From Fundidesulfovibrio magnetotacticus (GTDB lineage Bacteria > Desulfobacterota > Desulfovibrionia > Desulfovibrionales > Desulfovibrionaceae): a stretch of 47,563 nucleotides of DNA. The notes below the pieces were generated by a model. It worked only from the letters and a program-made list of their open reading frames with translations, searched no databases and was not told where the DNA came from. Where the stretch lies: positions 1 to 47,563 of the forward strand of contig NZ_BLTE01000023.1 of the NCBI RefSeq assembly GCF_013019105.1, given 5' to 3'. This document shows positions 16,666 to 26,609 of this stretch, piece after piece. Each line of letters starts with the position of its first letter. The first letter of the stretch is position 1. A program made the position numbers and the translations under genes.

Positions 16666-17418
16666 TCAGAAGCGCCTAAACGAGCCGTGGTCCCAGGTCA
16701 AGCCCAGGTGGTATTCCACGAAAAGGTCCACGGACCGGGCAACTTCGCCGCGCGCCCGGGCCGGGAGTGACATGTCCGCCCAGCGCGCAGGGCCATGCTC
16801 CGACAGGTCGCGCAGGGCCTGAAGGGCCTCGCCGCCCAGGATTGCGGCGGCCCCTTTGCCCCAGCGCCGGCACTGCGAACAGTGGAGCCTGCCCTGCTCC
16901 ACAAGGAACAGCGAGGGGGGCGGGGCCTGGTCCAGCAGGACGCCGCAGCGGGCGCAGGCGGTGAAATCAGGCCGGAAGCCCTGGTCGAAGGCCATGCGCG
17001 CGCGGAAGAAGAGCGGCAGGAGTCCGCAGGGGTTGCCCCCGGCTTCCAGCGTGTCCAGGGTCTCCAGCGTCAGATCGTACACGGCCTCGCTGCCCGGGTG
17101 CCCCAGGTGGACGGCCTCCAGAAACTTCAGGCAGTTCACGGCCATGCCCAATCGCTCCTGATCCTGGCGCAAGCGCGGGTGGGCGCGCACGAGCGCCCCT
17201 TCCAGCAGATAGGTGTAGCCCTTGGCCGCATCGGACTTCACCTTGAAGGTCACCACGTTGAGCGGGTCCAGGCAGCCCAGGAAACGCCTGCGGCTCACGG
17301 ACCCCCCGAAGGCGAAGGCATTGAAGACGCCCTTGCGCGGCGAGAACAGCTTGAGCCAGGCGTCCACCTCGCGGAAGCGCCCCACCTTGAGGACCAGGGC
17401 TTTTTCGATGGACTCCAT
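16666..17418 (-). CDS. recO: DNA repair protein RecO
   Basis: This 250-residue protein has an N-terminal OB fold (KALVLKVGRFREVDAWLKLFSPRKG) and a helical C-terminal part. A four-Cys zinc finger is visible (CARCG near residue 154, CSQC near residue 181). RecO anneals SSB-coated single strands and, with RecR, loads RecA in gap repair. It sits 24 bp before glyQ and 30 bp after the RodZ-like gene, within the leftward mfd-to-glyS string. Confidence 0.93.
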   Translation of the reverse strand: MESIEKALVLKVGRFREVDAWLKLFSPRKGVFNAFAFGGSVSRRRFLGCLDPLNVVTFKVKSDAAKGYTYLLEGALVRAHPRLRQDQERLGMAVNCLKFLEAVHLGHPGSEAVYDLTLETLDTLEAGGNPCGLLPLFFRARMAFDQGFRPDFTACARCGVLLDQAPPPSLFLVEQGRLHCSQCRRWGKGAAAILGGEALQALRDLSEHGPARWADMSLPARARGEVARSVDLFVEYHLGLTWDHGSFRRF

Positions 17419-17448
17419 GGCTCGCGGCCGCCCGTCAGCCGCCGGGGG

Positions 17449-18411
17449 CTAGGGGAAGGTGATGGACCGGCCGTCGGCCTTGCCGCCCTCCAGGGGATAG
17501 TCCTTGCCGTTGAACTTGATGCCCACGGCCGGGGCCTGCTGGAAGCGCAGGGTGGCCTTGCCGTCGAAGCGCAGCACGAGGCGCTGTCCCTTCACCAGGG
17601 TGAAGGCGCGCTTCTGACCGTCCTCAAGGGATGCCTCCAGCACGGCGGCCTGCGTGGCGTTGACCTCCAGCGCCTGCTTGCCCTGGCTGGCGAACTGGGC
17701 CTCGGAGGCGAGGGCCTCGGGGCTCACGGCCGTTTCGGCCTGGGCGGGCGGCAGGGGGAAGGGGCGCGCCGGGCCGGAGCCGGTGGCCAGGAGTTCGCGG
17801 GGAACCTGGGCGTCCTGGGCCTGGGGCGCGGGGGGGGCCGACGGCGAGGCGGGGGCGGGCTCGGCCTTGGGTTCGGGCTTCGGGGTCGGCTGCGCCGGGG
17901 CCGGAGCGGCCGACTGTTGCGGGGCCTGGACCTCGGGCTTGGAGGCGAAGAGGCTTGTGAGGCTATCCAGGGAAAAGCTCGCCCCCATGTTGGAGAAGAA
18001 GAAAAACCACACCAACCCGGCGAACACGGCCACCAGGGGCAGGCCCAGCCAGAGGGAGGGCTTGAAGCCGGAAGCTCCGGAGGAGACGTACCCGGACTTG
18101 CGCTCCTTGATGGGCTGGGGGCTCTCGCGGTACTCCGCGCCCGGCCCGCTCTGGAGCTGGTCTTCGTCCACGGCGTAGTGCCTGGAGAGCACCTCGCCCA
18201 TCGCCTCGGGGTCAAGGCCCAGCAACCGGGCGTAGTTTTTCACGAAACCCTTTGCGTAGACCGGATGGGGCAGGTCCTTGGTAAGCCCCGATTCGATCGC
18301 GACAAGGTATTTCTTGCTGATTTTGATTTCGGCGGCCGCCTTTTCCAGGCTCAACTCACGCCTTTCACGCTCCTGACGGAGCAGCGCGCCCATTTCCTCG
18401 AGGGTCATCAC
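17449..18411 (-). CDS. RodZ-like HTH / single-TM / DUF4115 protein
   Basis: 320 residues. The N-terminal HTH (MGALLRQERERRELSLEKAA, with YVIESG-type AIESGLTKDLP) is the Cro/C1-like domain of RodZ. One transmembrane helix (about residues 121-140, WLGLPLVAVFAGLVWFFFF) is followed by a Pro/Ala-rich stretch and a C-terminal DUF4115 beta domain. RodZ links MreB to the membrane in rod-shape control; the cytoplasmic HTH and periplasmic tail here are consistent with that. It is 22 bp after the SurA-like gene. I call it RodZ-like because single-TM HTH proteins may have other roles. AAGGA precedes the ATG by six bases. Confidence 0.85.
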   Translation of the reverse strand: MMTLEEMGALLRQERERRELSLEKAAAEIKISKKYLVAIESGLTKDLPHPVYAKGFVKNYARLLGLDPEAMGEVLSRHYAVDEDQLQSGPGAEYRESPQPIKERKSGYVSSGASGFKPSLWLGLPLVAVFAGLVWFFFFSNMGASFSLDSLTSLFASKPEVQAPQQSAAPAPAQPTPKPEPKAEPAPASPSAPPAPQAQDAQVPRELLATGSGPARPFPLPPAQAETAVSPEALASEAQFASQGKQALEVNATQAAVLEASLEDGQKRAFTLVKGQRLVLRFDGKATLRFQQAPAVGIKFNGKDYPLEGGKADGRSITFP

Positions 18412-18433
18412 GCGTCCTTGATTACTTTCTGGC

Positions 18434-19402
18434 TCACAGGTTGATCTTGATGACCGACTTCGCCCGGAGCTTGTCCATGTAGTCGGTGAACTGCTTCTCT
18501 AGCTTTTCCTTGTAGAGTCGATCCTGGATCTCGTCGCGCACGGACTCGTACGAGGGGCCGCCCGAGGCCTGCGCGGCGGCAGCCGGCGCGTCGGGAGCGG
18601 CCATGGTGAGCAGCACCGGCTTGCCGTCGAGCATCACCGGCTCGCTCACGCCGCCCTGAGGCACGTTCCTGATCGCCTGAGCCAGTTCCGGGGCGAGGTC
18701 CTTCAGGTCCACCTTGCCCAGGTCGCCGCCCTGCTCCGCGCCGGGGCCGATGGAAAACTTGCGCGCGGCATCAGCGAAGGAAATCTGCCCGGAGACGATG
18801 CGCTGGCGCAGGGCCTTGGCCTCCTCCGGCTTGGCGAGCATGATGAGCCCGATGCGCTGCCCCGTCTGGACGCGCAGGCCGGACTTGTTCTGCTCGAAAT
18901 AGGCGCGGATCTCCTCGTCGGTGACCACCACCTTGCGCTGGACCATGTAGCCCAGCAATTGTTTCTTGAGGATGTCGCGCTTGATGGCGTCGGCGAATTG
19001 TTTGCGGGTCATTCCTTCGAGCCGCAGCTGCTGGACGAACTGGGCCTCGGAAAGCCCGCCCTTCTCACGCAGTTCCCTGATGCGCGTCTCCACCTCGGCG
19101 TCGCTGATGTTCACCTTGAGCCGGACCGCCTCCTGCTTGAGCAGGATGTCCTCGATCATGGCCTTGAGCATGCGCTCCTGGAGTTCGCGGAGGATGGGGT
19201 CGGAAGGGTTGAACGGTTTGCGTTCCACCTGGGTGACGTAGTTCTTCACGCGCTCGTTGAGATCGAACAGGGTGATCATCTCGCCGTTGACCTGGGCGAC
19301 GATCTTGTCCACCACCTGCTGCTGCGCGGCAGATGCGGGACTGGCCAGATACAGCGAAAGGACGGCGGCAAGGAATAGGCGGGAAACGACGGGCAAGGGC
19401 AT
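18434..19402 (-). CDS. SurA-like periplasmic chaperone with one parvulin domain
   Basis: 322 residues. A signal peptide (about 1-25, ending ASPASA-AQ) precedes a SurA_N chaperone domain (VVDKIVAQVNGEMITLFDLNERVK) and one PpiC rotamase domain (GQRIGLIMLAKPEEAKALRQRI..., FSIGPGAEQGGDLGKV). It is shorter than E. coli SurA, which has two rotamase domains. The likely job is folding outer-membrane proteins in the periplasm. GGAGG abuts the ATG at 19402 with no gap; the third codon, TTG at 19396, has better spacing and still begins a good signal peptide. It follows a second SurA_N-type gene. Confidence 0.88.
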   Translation of the reverse strand: MPLPVVSRLFLAAVLSLYLASPASAAQQQVVDKIVAQVNGEMITLFDLNERVKNYVTQVERKPFNPSDPILRELQERMLKAMIEDILLKQEAVRLKVNISDAEVETRIRELREKGGLSEAQFVQQLRLEGMTRKQFADAIKRDILKKQLLGYMVQRKVVVTDEEIRAYFEQNKSGLRVQTGQRIGLIMLAKPEEAKALRQRIVSGQISFADAARKFSIGPGAEQGGDLGKVDLKDLAPELAQAIRNVPQGGVSEPVMLDGKPVLLTMAAPDAPAAAAQASGGPSYESVRDEIQDRLYKEKLEKQFTDYMDKLRAKSVIKINL

Positions 19403-19492
19403 CCTCCACGGAGGCAGATTGGCGAATGGGGCCGTGCGGCCTTCGGCTGGGACCTTGTATGCGCTTTTGGGAAGGCTTGCAACGAATCTGCG

Positions 19493-20416
19493 TCAACGTC
19501 CCGCGGACGCCGTAAGGCCGGGATTGATCTGGATCACCGAGGTGTTCAGGGCCTGGGTCAGCCAACGGGTGAACTCCTCGGAGAGTTTGGCCTCGGCAAG
19601 ACGCTTCTCCACAAGTCCGTAGACCTGCACCAGCCCCTCCGCGCGGGCCTCGCCGCGCTCCAGCACCACGAAGGCCTCCCAACCGATGCCGCCCTGGACG
19701 GGCGACCCCGCCTCGCCGGGTTTGAGTCTGGCCAGGGCCTCGCGCCACTTGGCGGGCAAAGCCGTTTCCTCCAGCGCCTGGGACTGCACGTGTACCTCGT
19801 CGAAGACGCCCAGCACCCCGGCCGGGTCCGCTGCGCCGCGCGCCGACTCCAGGGCCGAGCGCAACGCTTCGGGAGTCTTCGATTCCACCCGCACGAACTT
19901 CACCCACGCGGGCTGCACGAACTCCTGGCTGGCGCTCTTATAGTAGGCCTGCACCTCTTCGGGGGCAAGGCTCACGCGCGGCCGGAGCACCCGCTGCGCC
20001 AGGGCGTCCAGGGCCAGGCGGCCGCGCAGGCGCTCGCGCCACGAGGCGAGGTCTATGCCCTCTTCGGTCAGGGCTTCCTCGAAGGCGTTGCCCGGATAGC
20101 CCGATCGCACGGCCGTCTCGGCCGTGACCAACTCCGCCTCGGTGATCTCCAGGCCGCGCCTCGTCAGCTCCTGGTGGGCCAGCTCCTCCACCACCAGCAG
20201 GGCCAGGGCCCGGCCATACTCCGCCGAGAGGCTTTCCAGGGCCTTGCCGGTTTCCAGGGGGGGCGAATAGGGGCTCAGGCCGTGTACGAACTCCACCGTG
20301 CGCACCATGATGGGGCGTCCGTTCACCCGGGCGGCCACGCCCTGGTCCCTGGGCTCGGGCTGACAGGCGGCGGCAAGGAGCAGCGCGGCGGCCAGCAGGA
20401 GGAAACGCATGCTCAC
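19493..20416 (-). CDS. SurA_N/PpiC-like lipoprotein
   Basis: 307 residues with a lipoprotein-type leader (MRFLLLAAALLLAAAC; the lipobox AAAC is weak). A SurA_N-like segment follows (GVAARVNGRPIMVRTVEFVH) with long helices. The C-terminal third resembles a degenerate parvulin domain (PAKWREALARLKPGEAG, then GWEAFVVLERGEA), so isomerase activity is uncertain. It is probably a membrane-tethered chaperone partner of the next gene. GTG start at 20416 overlaps the mfd stop codon; the ATG two codons later is an equally good start. A 90-bp gap separates it from the SurA-like gene. Confidence 0.82.
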   Translation of the reverse strand: MSMRFLLLAAALLLAAACQPEPRDQGVAARVNGRPIMVRTVEFVHGLSPYSPPLETGKALESLSAEYGRALALLVVEELAHQELTRRGLEITEAELVTAETAVRSGYPGNAFEEALTEEGIDLASWRERLRGRLALDALAQRVLRPRVSLAPEEVQAYYKSASQEFVQPAWVKFVRVESKTPEALRSALESARGAADPAGVLGVFDEVHVQSQALEETALPAKWREALARLKPGEAGSPVQGGIGWEAFVVLERGEARAEGLVQVYGLVEKRLAEAKLSEEFTRWLTQALNTSVIQINPGLTASAGR

Positions 20417-23400
20417 GGCAGAAGGCCCGCCAGATCCTGGGCGGCTCGCTCCAGGGCGCGGCGCGTGGGGAGCGCCTGATCGAGGCGCAGTTCCAGCTTC
20501 GCAGGGGGGAAAAGCTTCGCCTCGGCCGGGCGGGCGGCGATCCAGGCAAGGAGGGCCTGGGGGTCCACGGCCTGGGATTTCTCGTCCCAGGTGAGGGCCA
20601 CCTTGGCGGCGTGCACGTCGGCGCGGCGCACGCCCAGGCGGGTGAGCACGCGTTTGAGCCCCAGCACGGCCGCGAAGTTCTCCAGTTCCTCGGGGGCATG
20701 GCCGAAACGGTCGCGCACGCCGGCCATCACCTCGGCCAGCCCGGCCTCGCCCTGGGCGGCCGTGAGGTTCTTGTAGAGCCGCAGGCGCTCGCGGGGATCG
20801 GGCACGTAGGTCTCGGGGATGCGAGCGGGGATGGAAAGGTTGAGCTCCGTCTCCACTTCCTCACGGGCCGGTTCGCCCTTGACCCGGCGGACCTCCTCGT
20901 CAAGCATCTCCAGGAAGAGGTCCAGGCCGATGCGCGCGATCTGGCCCGACTGGGCCTCGCCCAGGATGTTGCCCGCCCCGCGCAGGCGCAAATCCTCCAT
21001 GGCGATCTGAAAGCCCGCGCCCAAGTAGTCCATGTCCAGGATCACCTGGAGTCGCTTGCGGGCCAGCTCGGGCACGTGGTCCAGGGAGGAGACCACGAAA
21101 TAGGCGTAGGCCTGGCGTTCGGAGCGCCCCACGCGCCCGCGCAGCTGGTAGAGCTGGCCCAGGCCGAACATGTGGGCGTTGTCCACCACCAGGGTGTTGG
21201 CCCGGGGGAAGTCCAGGCCGGATTCCACGATGGCCGTGCACACCAGCACGTCGATCTCGCCGTGCCAGAAGCCGTGCATGGCCTCTTCAAGGTCCTTCTC
21301 GGCCATCTGGCCGTGGGCCATGCCGATGCGCGCGCCAGGGGCCAGCTTGCGCACCAGATCGGCTGCCTGGGGCAGGCTCTGCACCCGGTTGTGCACCCAG
21401 AACACCTGCCCTCCCCGCTCCAGCTCACGGGCCAGGATGTTGGCCAGCATGCGTTCGTCGCGGTCCACCAGAGCGGTCTCCACGGGCTTGCGGTCCGCCG
21501 GGGGCGTTTCCATCACGGAGAGGCCGCGCAGCCCCGAGAGCGAGAGCTGCAGCGTGCGCGGGATGGGCGTGGCCGTGAGCGTCAGCGCGTCCACGTTGCG
21601 CTTGAGAAGTTTGAGCTTCTCCTTGTGCTTCACCCCGAAGCGCTGCTCTTCGTCCAGAATGATCAGGCCCAGGCGGGGGAAGCTCACGTCCTTGGAGAGC
21701 ATGCGGTGCGTGCCGATGAGGATGTCCAGCTCGCCCTTGGCCGCGGCCTCGGTGACCATCCTGGCCCGCTTGGGCGGCACGAAGCGCGAGAGCATGCCGA
21801 TCTGCACCGGAAAACCCTCGAGACGTTTGGAGAAGTTCTGGTAATGTTGTTCGGCCAGCACCGTGGTGGGGCACAGAAGCGCCACCTGCTTGCCGTCCAG
21901 CACGGCGCGGAAGGCGGCGCGCATGGCCACCTCGGTCTTGCCGAAGCCCACGTCGCCGCAGACGAGGCGGTCCATGGGCTCGGGGCGCTCCATGTCCTCC
22001 AGCACCTCGGCGATGGCGCGGTCCTGGTCGGGGGTCTCCTCGAAGCCGAAGGTGGCCTCGAATTCCCAGTAGAGCTCGTCCACGGGGCCGTAGGCGTAGC
22101 CCTTGGCCACGCGGCGGTAGGCGTACATCTCCACCAGATCCTGGGCGATGCGCTCGATGGCCTTGCGCGCCTTCTCCCGGCTGGATTTCCAGCGCGTGCC
22201 GCCCAGGCGGTCCAGGGAGGGATCGGCCCCCTCGGGCCCCTTGTAGCGCTGCACCAGGTTCAAGCGGTCCACCGGCAGGTAAAGGCGGTCGTCGCCGTCG
22301 AAGACCAGCAGGAGGTAGTCGTTGGCGGCCTGATCCACCGAGAGCCTCGAGAGGCCTTCGAAGCGGGCCAGGCCGTAGTCGCGGTGCACCAGGAGGTCGC
22401 CCGGGTTCACGTCGTCGAAGGCGGCCAGACCCTTGAAGCCCTTCTCGGGACGGGAGCGCGCCTGACGTTCCGCCCCGGGCTGGAGCACGTCCTCGGGCAG
22501 CACGAGGCAGTTGCACCAGGAGAGCTCCATGCCCCGGCGCAGCGGCGAGACCAGCGCGTGGAGCCCGGGCTTGCCCGGCGCGGGCTGCTCCAGGGAGAGG
22601 GCCACGCCCTCGTGCTCGCAAAGCTTGAGGAACTTGCGCCGCGACTGCCGCGAATGGAACGACAGGAGTACCTGGCGGCGCTCCTCCTCCCAGCGGCGCA
22701 GGCCCGCCACCAGGGTGGACCAGGGCCTGCGGGCCTCGTCGGGACGCCAGAAGAGGTCCTGGAAATTCTCGATCTTGCGCTCGGGCAGGTCCACCCCGTG
22801 CTTTTCGTGGCCGATCACCAGATCCTCGAAGACCAGCTGGGACTTGTCGCGCCAGGTGCGCCGGGCCATGGCCTCGGGCCAGAGCAACTGATGGCGCGGC
22901 CAGGGGAAGCCTTGCTGCTGGGAGGTCTTCTCCAGGGTGGTCACCCAGCCGAACTCCTGCTCCTCCAGGCGGGGGCGCAGATTGGAGGACTGGGCCAGCA
23001 CGTAGACGGCGTTCCCGGGCAGCCACGCCTCCAGGGGCACGGGTTGGTCGTAGAAGAGGCCGGGAAAGATGGTCCCATCGCCCTGGAGGAGCATTTCCTC
23101 CATGCGGGCCTGGGCGGCGCGGCCCAGTTCGCCGGTCTGGGCCAGCCTGGCCCAGTTTTCCCGGGCGCGCGTCACGAAGGGCTCGGCCAGGATGGCAGGG
23201 GCCACGGGCAGGATCACCGCGCGCTGGGCCGGGGCGAGCGAACGCTGGGAGTTGGCGTCGAAGGCGCGCAGGCTCTCCAGGGTGTCTCCGAAAAATTCCA
23301 GGCGCAGGGGGTGTTCGTGCCCGGGAGGGTAGATGTCCAGGAGGTCGCCGCGCAGGGCCATCTCGCCGGGCTGGGAGACCATGCCCACCCGGCGGTAGCC

Positions 23401-23859
23401 CCAGGCCGCGGCCTGTTCCAGCACCATGTCCGGCGCGAGTTCCTCCCCGGCGCGCACCTCCAGCACGGAGTGCTCCAGGGCCTGGCGCGGCGGCCATTTG
23501 GGCAGCAGGTTCTCCACGCTCAGGCAGAGCACCTTGGGCGTGACGGTGTTGGCCGCCGCATGGAGGAAGGCCCAGCGCCTGGCCCAGGAGGCCAGGCCCG
23601 GCGGACCTGGCACGTAGGACGGCAGCGCGGCCCAGGGGCGCTCGTCCAGGGGCTCGCCCCCCGGCGGGAAGTGCAGGGCGAGAAGGGCCGTCAGCTGGGC
23701 CAGGTCGGCCGCTCCGGGGGCCACGAGCACCACGGACCGGCCCTTGTGGACCAGTTCACGGCACAGGGCGACGACGGACCCCGGTCCGCTCTTGTAGATG
23801 CTGACCGTCTGGGACTTGCCGGAAAGAAGGGCGCCGAGAGGACTGTCTGGATGGGCCAT
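20413..23859 (-). CDS. mfd: Transcription-repair coupling factor
   Basis: This 1148-residue Mfd displaces stalled RNA polymerase and recruits UvrA to lesions. The UvrB-like N-terminal half is followed by the RNA-polymerase-interacting domain (NPGDLLVHRDYGLARFEGL). The RecG-like motor comes next, with Walker A CGDVGFGKTEVAM near residue 630, DEEQRFGV near 735 and LTATPIPRTLQLSL. The TRCF C-terminal domain includes LNLSIPARIPETYVPD. Length is normal. Its stop codon overlaps the next gene's start. The antisense strand stays open across most of the gene, a by-product of high GC. Confidence 0.96.
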   Translation of the reverse strand: MAHPDSPLGALLSGKSQTVSIYKSGPGSVVALCRELVHKGRSVVLVAPGAADLAQLTALLALHFPPGGEPLDERPWAALPSYVPGPPGLASWARRWAFLHAAANTVTPKVLCLSVENLLPKWPPRQALEHSVLEVRAGEELAPDMVLEQAAAWGYRRVGMVSQPGEMALRGDLLDIYPPGHEHPLRLEFFGDTLESLRAFDANSQRSLAPAQRAVILPVAPAILAEPFVTRARENWARLAQTGELGRAAQARMEEMLLQGDGTIFPGLFYDQPVPLEAWLPGNAVYVLAQSSNLRPRLEEQEFGWVTTLEKTSQQQGFPWPRHQLLWPEAMARRTWRDKSQLVFEDLVIGHEKHGVDLPERKIENFQDLFWRPDEARRPWSTLVAGLRRWEEERRQVLLSFHSRQSRRKFLKLCEHEGVALSLEQPAPGKPGLHALVSPLRRGMELSWCNCLVLPEDVLQPGAERQARSRPEKGFKGLAAFDDVNPGDLLVHRDYGLARFEGLSRLSVDQAANDYLLLVFDGDDRLYLPVDRLNLVQRYKGPEGADPSLDRLGGTRWKSSREKARKAIERIAQDLVEMYAYRRVAKGYAYGPVDELYWEFEATFGFEETPDQDRAIAEVLEDMERPEPMDRLVCGDVGFGKTEVAMRAAFRAVLDGKQVALLCPTTVLAEQHYQNFSKRLEGFPVQIGMLSRFVPPKRARMVTEAAAKGELDILIGTHRMLSKDVSFPRLGLIILDEEQRFGVKHKEKLKLLKRNVDALTLTATPIPRTLQLSLSGLRGLSVMETPPADRKPVETALVDRDERMLANILARELERGGQVFWVHNRVQSLPQAADLVRKLAPGARIGMAHGQMAEKDLEEAMHGFWHGEIDVLVCTAIVESGLDFPRANTLVVDNAHMFGLGQLYQLRGRVGRSERQAYAYFVVSSLDHVPELARKRLQVILDMDYLGAGFQIAMEDLRLRGAGNILGEAQSGQIARIGLDLFLEMLDEEVRRVKGEPAREEVETELNLSIPARIPETYVPDPRERLRLYKNLTAAQGEAGLAEVMAGVRDRFGHAPEELENFAAVLGLKRVLTRLGVRRADVHAAKVALTWDEKSQAVDPQALLAWIAARPAEAKLFPPAKLELRLDQALPTRRALERAAQDLAGLLP

Positions 23860-23876
23860 GGGCCTTGCGCGCGAAA

Positions 23877-23904
23877 GCCGCCGGACCCGTGAGGGACCGG
23901 CGGC
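23877..23904 (-). terminator. Hairpin between cheW and mfd
   Basis: GCCGCCGG (23877-23884) pairs perfectly with CCGGCGGC (23897-23904) in the 69-bp gap. It may attenuate transcription from cheW into mfd; no T run is seen. Confidence 0.45.
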
Positions 23905-23928
23905 GCAGCATGTTCGGGGTCGAAAGGC

Positions 23929-24405
23929 CTAGACGCCTATGAGGTTTTCGCGTTCCTCGTGGGAGAGGAGCTTGTCCAGGTCGAGCAGGATGAGCAGCCG
24001 GTCCTCCAGCTTGCCCACGCCGCTGATGTATTCGCTTTCCAGGCCGGAGACCACGGGCGGCGGCGGCTCCACCGTGCTGGAGGGAATGCGCAGCACCTCG
24101 GAGACCGAGTCCACCACGAAGCCAACGATCATGTTGTTGATTTCGATCACGATGATGCGCGTGTGCTTGTCGTGCCCCCGCGAGGAGAGTCCGAAGCGCC
24201 TGCGCAGATCGATGATGGGAATCACCTTGCCGCGCAGGTTGATCACCCCTTCCACGAACTCGGGAGCGCGCGGGACCTTGGTGATCTCCATCATGCGGAT
24301 GATTTCCTGGACCTTGAGGATGTCCACGCCGAATTCTTCTTCGCCGATGGAAAACGTCACCAGCTGCATGAGTTCGGCGTCCTGCTTTTTCTGAGCCTCG
24401 TCCAT
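23929..24405 (-). CDS. cheW: CheW-like chemotaxis coupling protein (copy 1)
   Basis: This 158-residue single CheW domain couples chemoreceptors to the CheA kinase. Family segments are LVTFSIGEEEFGVDILKVQEI, the highly conserved RAPEFVEGVINLRGKVIPIIDLR, and VVDSVSEVLRI. It is closely similar to the cheW at 28065, so the two are paralogues. No cheA, cheY or receptor gene is adjacent. A longer frame opens at 24495, but GGAGG seven bases before the ATG at 24405 fixes the start. Confidence 0.93.
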   Translation of the reverse strand: MDEAQKKQDAELMQLVTFSIGEEEFGVDILKVQEIIRMMEITKVPRAPEFVEGVINLRGKVIPIIDLRRRFGLSSRGHDKHTRIIVIEINNMIVGFVVDSVSEVLRIPSSTVEPPPPVVSGLESEYISGVGKLEDRLLILLDLDKLLSHEERENLIGV

Positions 24406-24602
24406 CCTGGTTCCTCCGGGTATGGGCACTGGCGGCACCGCAAAACGCGGATGCCCGCAAGCTCTTCGTGTAGCTCCAAAAACGCCCCCTGGCAACCCCG
24501 GACCAGGACAGCCGCGCGCGGGGCAATGACGAAGCTTGCAAAAAAACGCCGCTCGTTTAAGGATGAAGCGCCGGAAACGTCCGGCGGAGGCATTTTCCGA
24601 CC

Positions 24603-24824
24603 ATGGGACAGCACTACCCCGAGAACGATCCCTACCCGCTCGAGGACCAGGTGAAGAACCTGGCCGACGACGAACTGCTCGACTTCTGGGAAGAAGCGCA
24701 GTTCATCGAGGGCGGCCCTTCCGAAAACGCCTGGAACGCCCTCCCGGCTTCGCTGGACTACGAGCGCATCATCCTCCAGGAACTCATGCTGCGCTCCTGC
24801 ATGCGCGGAGTCGGCCCGCGCTGA
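24603..24824 (+). CDS. Small acidic protein of unknown function
   Basis: 73 residues, acidic and soluble, with the stretch NLADDELLDFWEEAQFIE. I do not recognise a domain. GGAGG lies about twelve bases before the ATG, codon use is like the neighbours, and a strong terminator follows 22 bp after the stop, which supports a real gene. It diverges from cheW copy 1. It may be a lineage-specific protein of the Desulfovibrio group. Confidence 0.7.
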   Translation: MGQHYPENDPYPLEDQVKNLADDELLDFWEEAQFIEGGPSENAWNALPASLDYERIILQELMLRSCMRGVGPR

Positions 24825-24846
24825 CCCGCCCTCCCCTGAAAGCCAG

Positions 24847-24886
24847 GGGCGGCGGAGCCATCCGGCCCCGCCGCCCTTTCATTTCG
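24847..24886 (+). terminator. Terminator after the small acidic protein gene
   Basis: GGGCGGCGG (24847-24855) pairs with CCGCCGCCC (24868-24876), with inner GCC/GGC pairing, followed by TTTCATTTCG. It lies between two convergent genes and may serve both. Confidence 0.75.
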
Positions 24887-24908
24887 TTTCCGACCCGAAG
24901 CTGAAGCC

Positions 24909-26057
<1,149 letters not shown>

Positions 26058-26115
26058 GAAGCGCTCCTGGACGATCTTTGTGAACAAAAGCGCTTAAAGG
26101 CCGTGGGCGGCCCTG

Positions 26116-26526
26116 TCAACCGCCGGGGCGCGACAGCCAGTCGCCGCCGGGCACGGGCTCGGCCAGGGGCGAGCCGTAATGGATGTAGGTCCAGCAGGGG
26201 ATCTGAACCCTTTGGTCCATGCGGACGGGGACGATCTCCCGGCGGTAGCCCTCCGCGCGGCCGGTATGGCCCTCCAGGGCGTCCAGGGCGCGGACCGCGC
26301 GCGCGGAACGGATGAGGAACACGTCGCCCCGGATGCGGTCCCGGGCGGGCTCGCGCAGCACGTAAGGGAACCCCGCCGCGAGCATGGAGAAGCGCTCCAC
26401 GGTGAGCCCGCCGCCCACATGGATCACGCCGGGGCGGCCGTCCAGAAAGACGGCGTGGTTGCGCTGCCCGGGGCGCAGCGTGCCGTAGAAGAAGAAGTGG
26501 CGCACCACAAAAGTAAGCCTATGCAT
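26116..26526 (-). CDS. Gamma-glutamylcyclotransferase-fold (AIG2/GGCT-like) protein
   Basis: About 136 residues with the GGCT entry motif HFFFYGTLRPGQRNH and the catalytic-type Glu in RALDALEGHTG. Members cyclise gamma-glutamyl amines or peptides to 5-oxoproline; the substrate is not predictable. Start choice is uncertain: the ATG at 26526 (MHRLTF) has no clear ribosome-binding site, a GTG at 26508 has AGG nine bases upstream and yields the usual short N-terminus, and a TTG lies at 26544. It diverges from the AT-rich gene, and composition changes sharply at its 5' end. Confidence 0.82.
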   Translation of the reverse strand: MHRLTFVVRHFFFYGTLRPGQRNHAVFLDGRPGVIHVGGGLTVERFSMLAAGFPYVLREPARDRIRGDVFLIRSARAVRALDALEGHTGRAEGYRREIVPVRMDQRVQIPCWTYIHYGSPLAEPVPGGDWLSRPGG

Positions 26527-26609
26527 ATCAATAATCGCATCCAATGCACAATAAAGTTGACGGTTTCAGCAAAAAAAATAGCATCATGAAAACGGCACAG
26601 GAGGGAGCT

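Noticed and set aside
20611-23892. A 1093-codon open frame antisense to mfd
   Set aside because: Same reason: compositionally biased translation, no family features, and mfd on the other strand is unambiguous.
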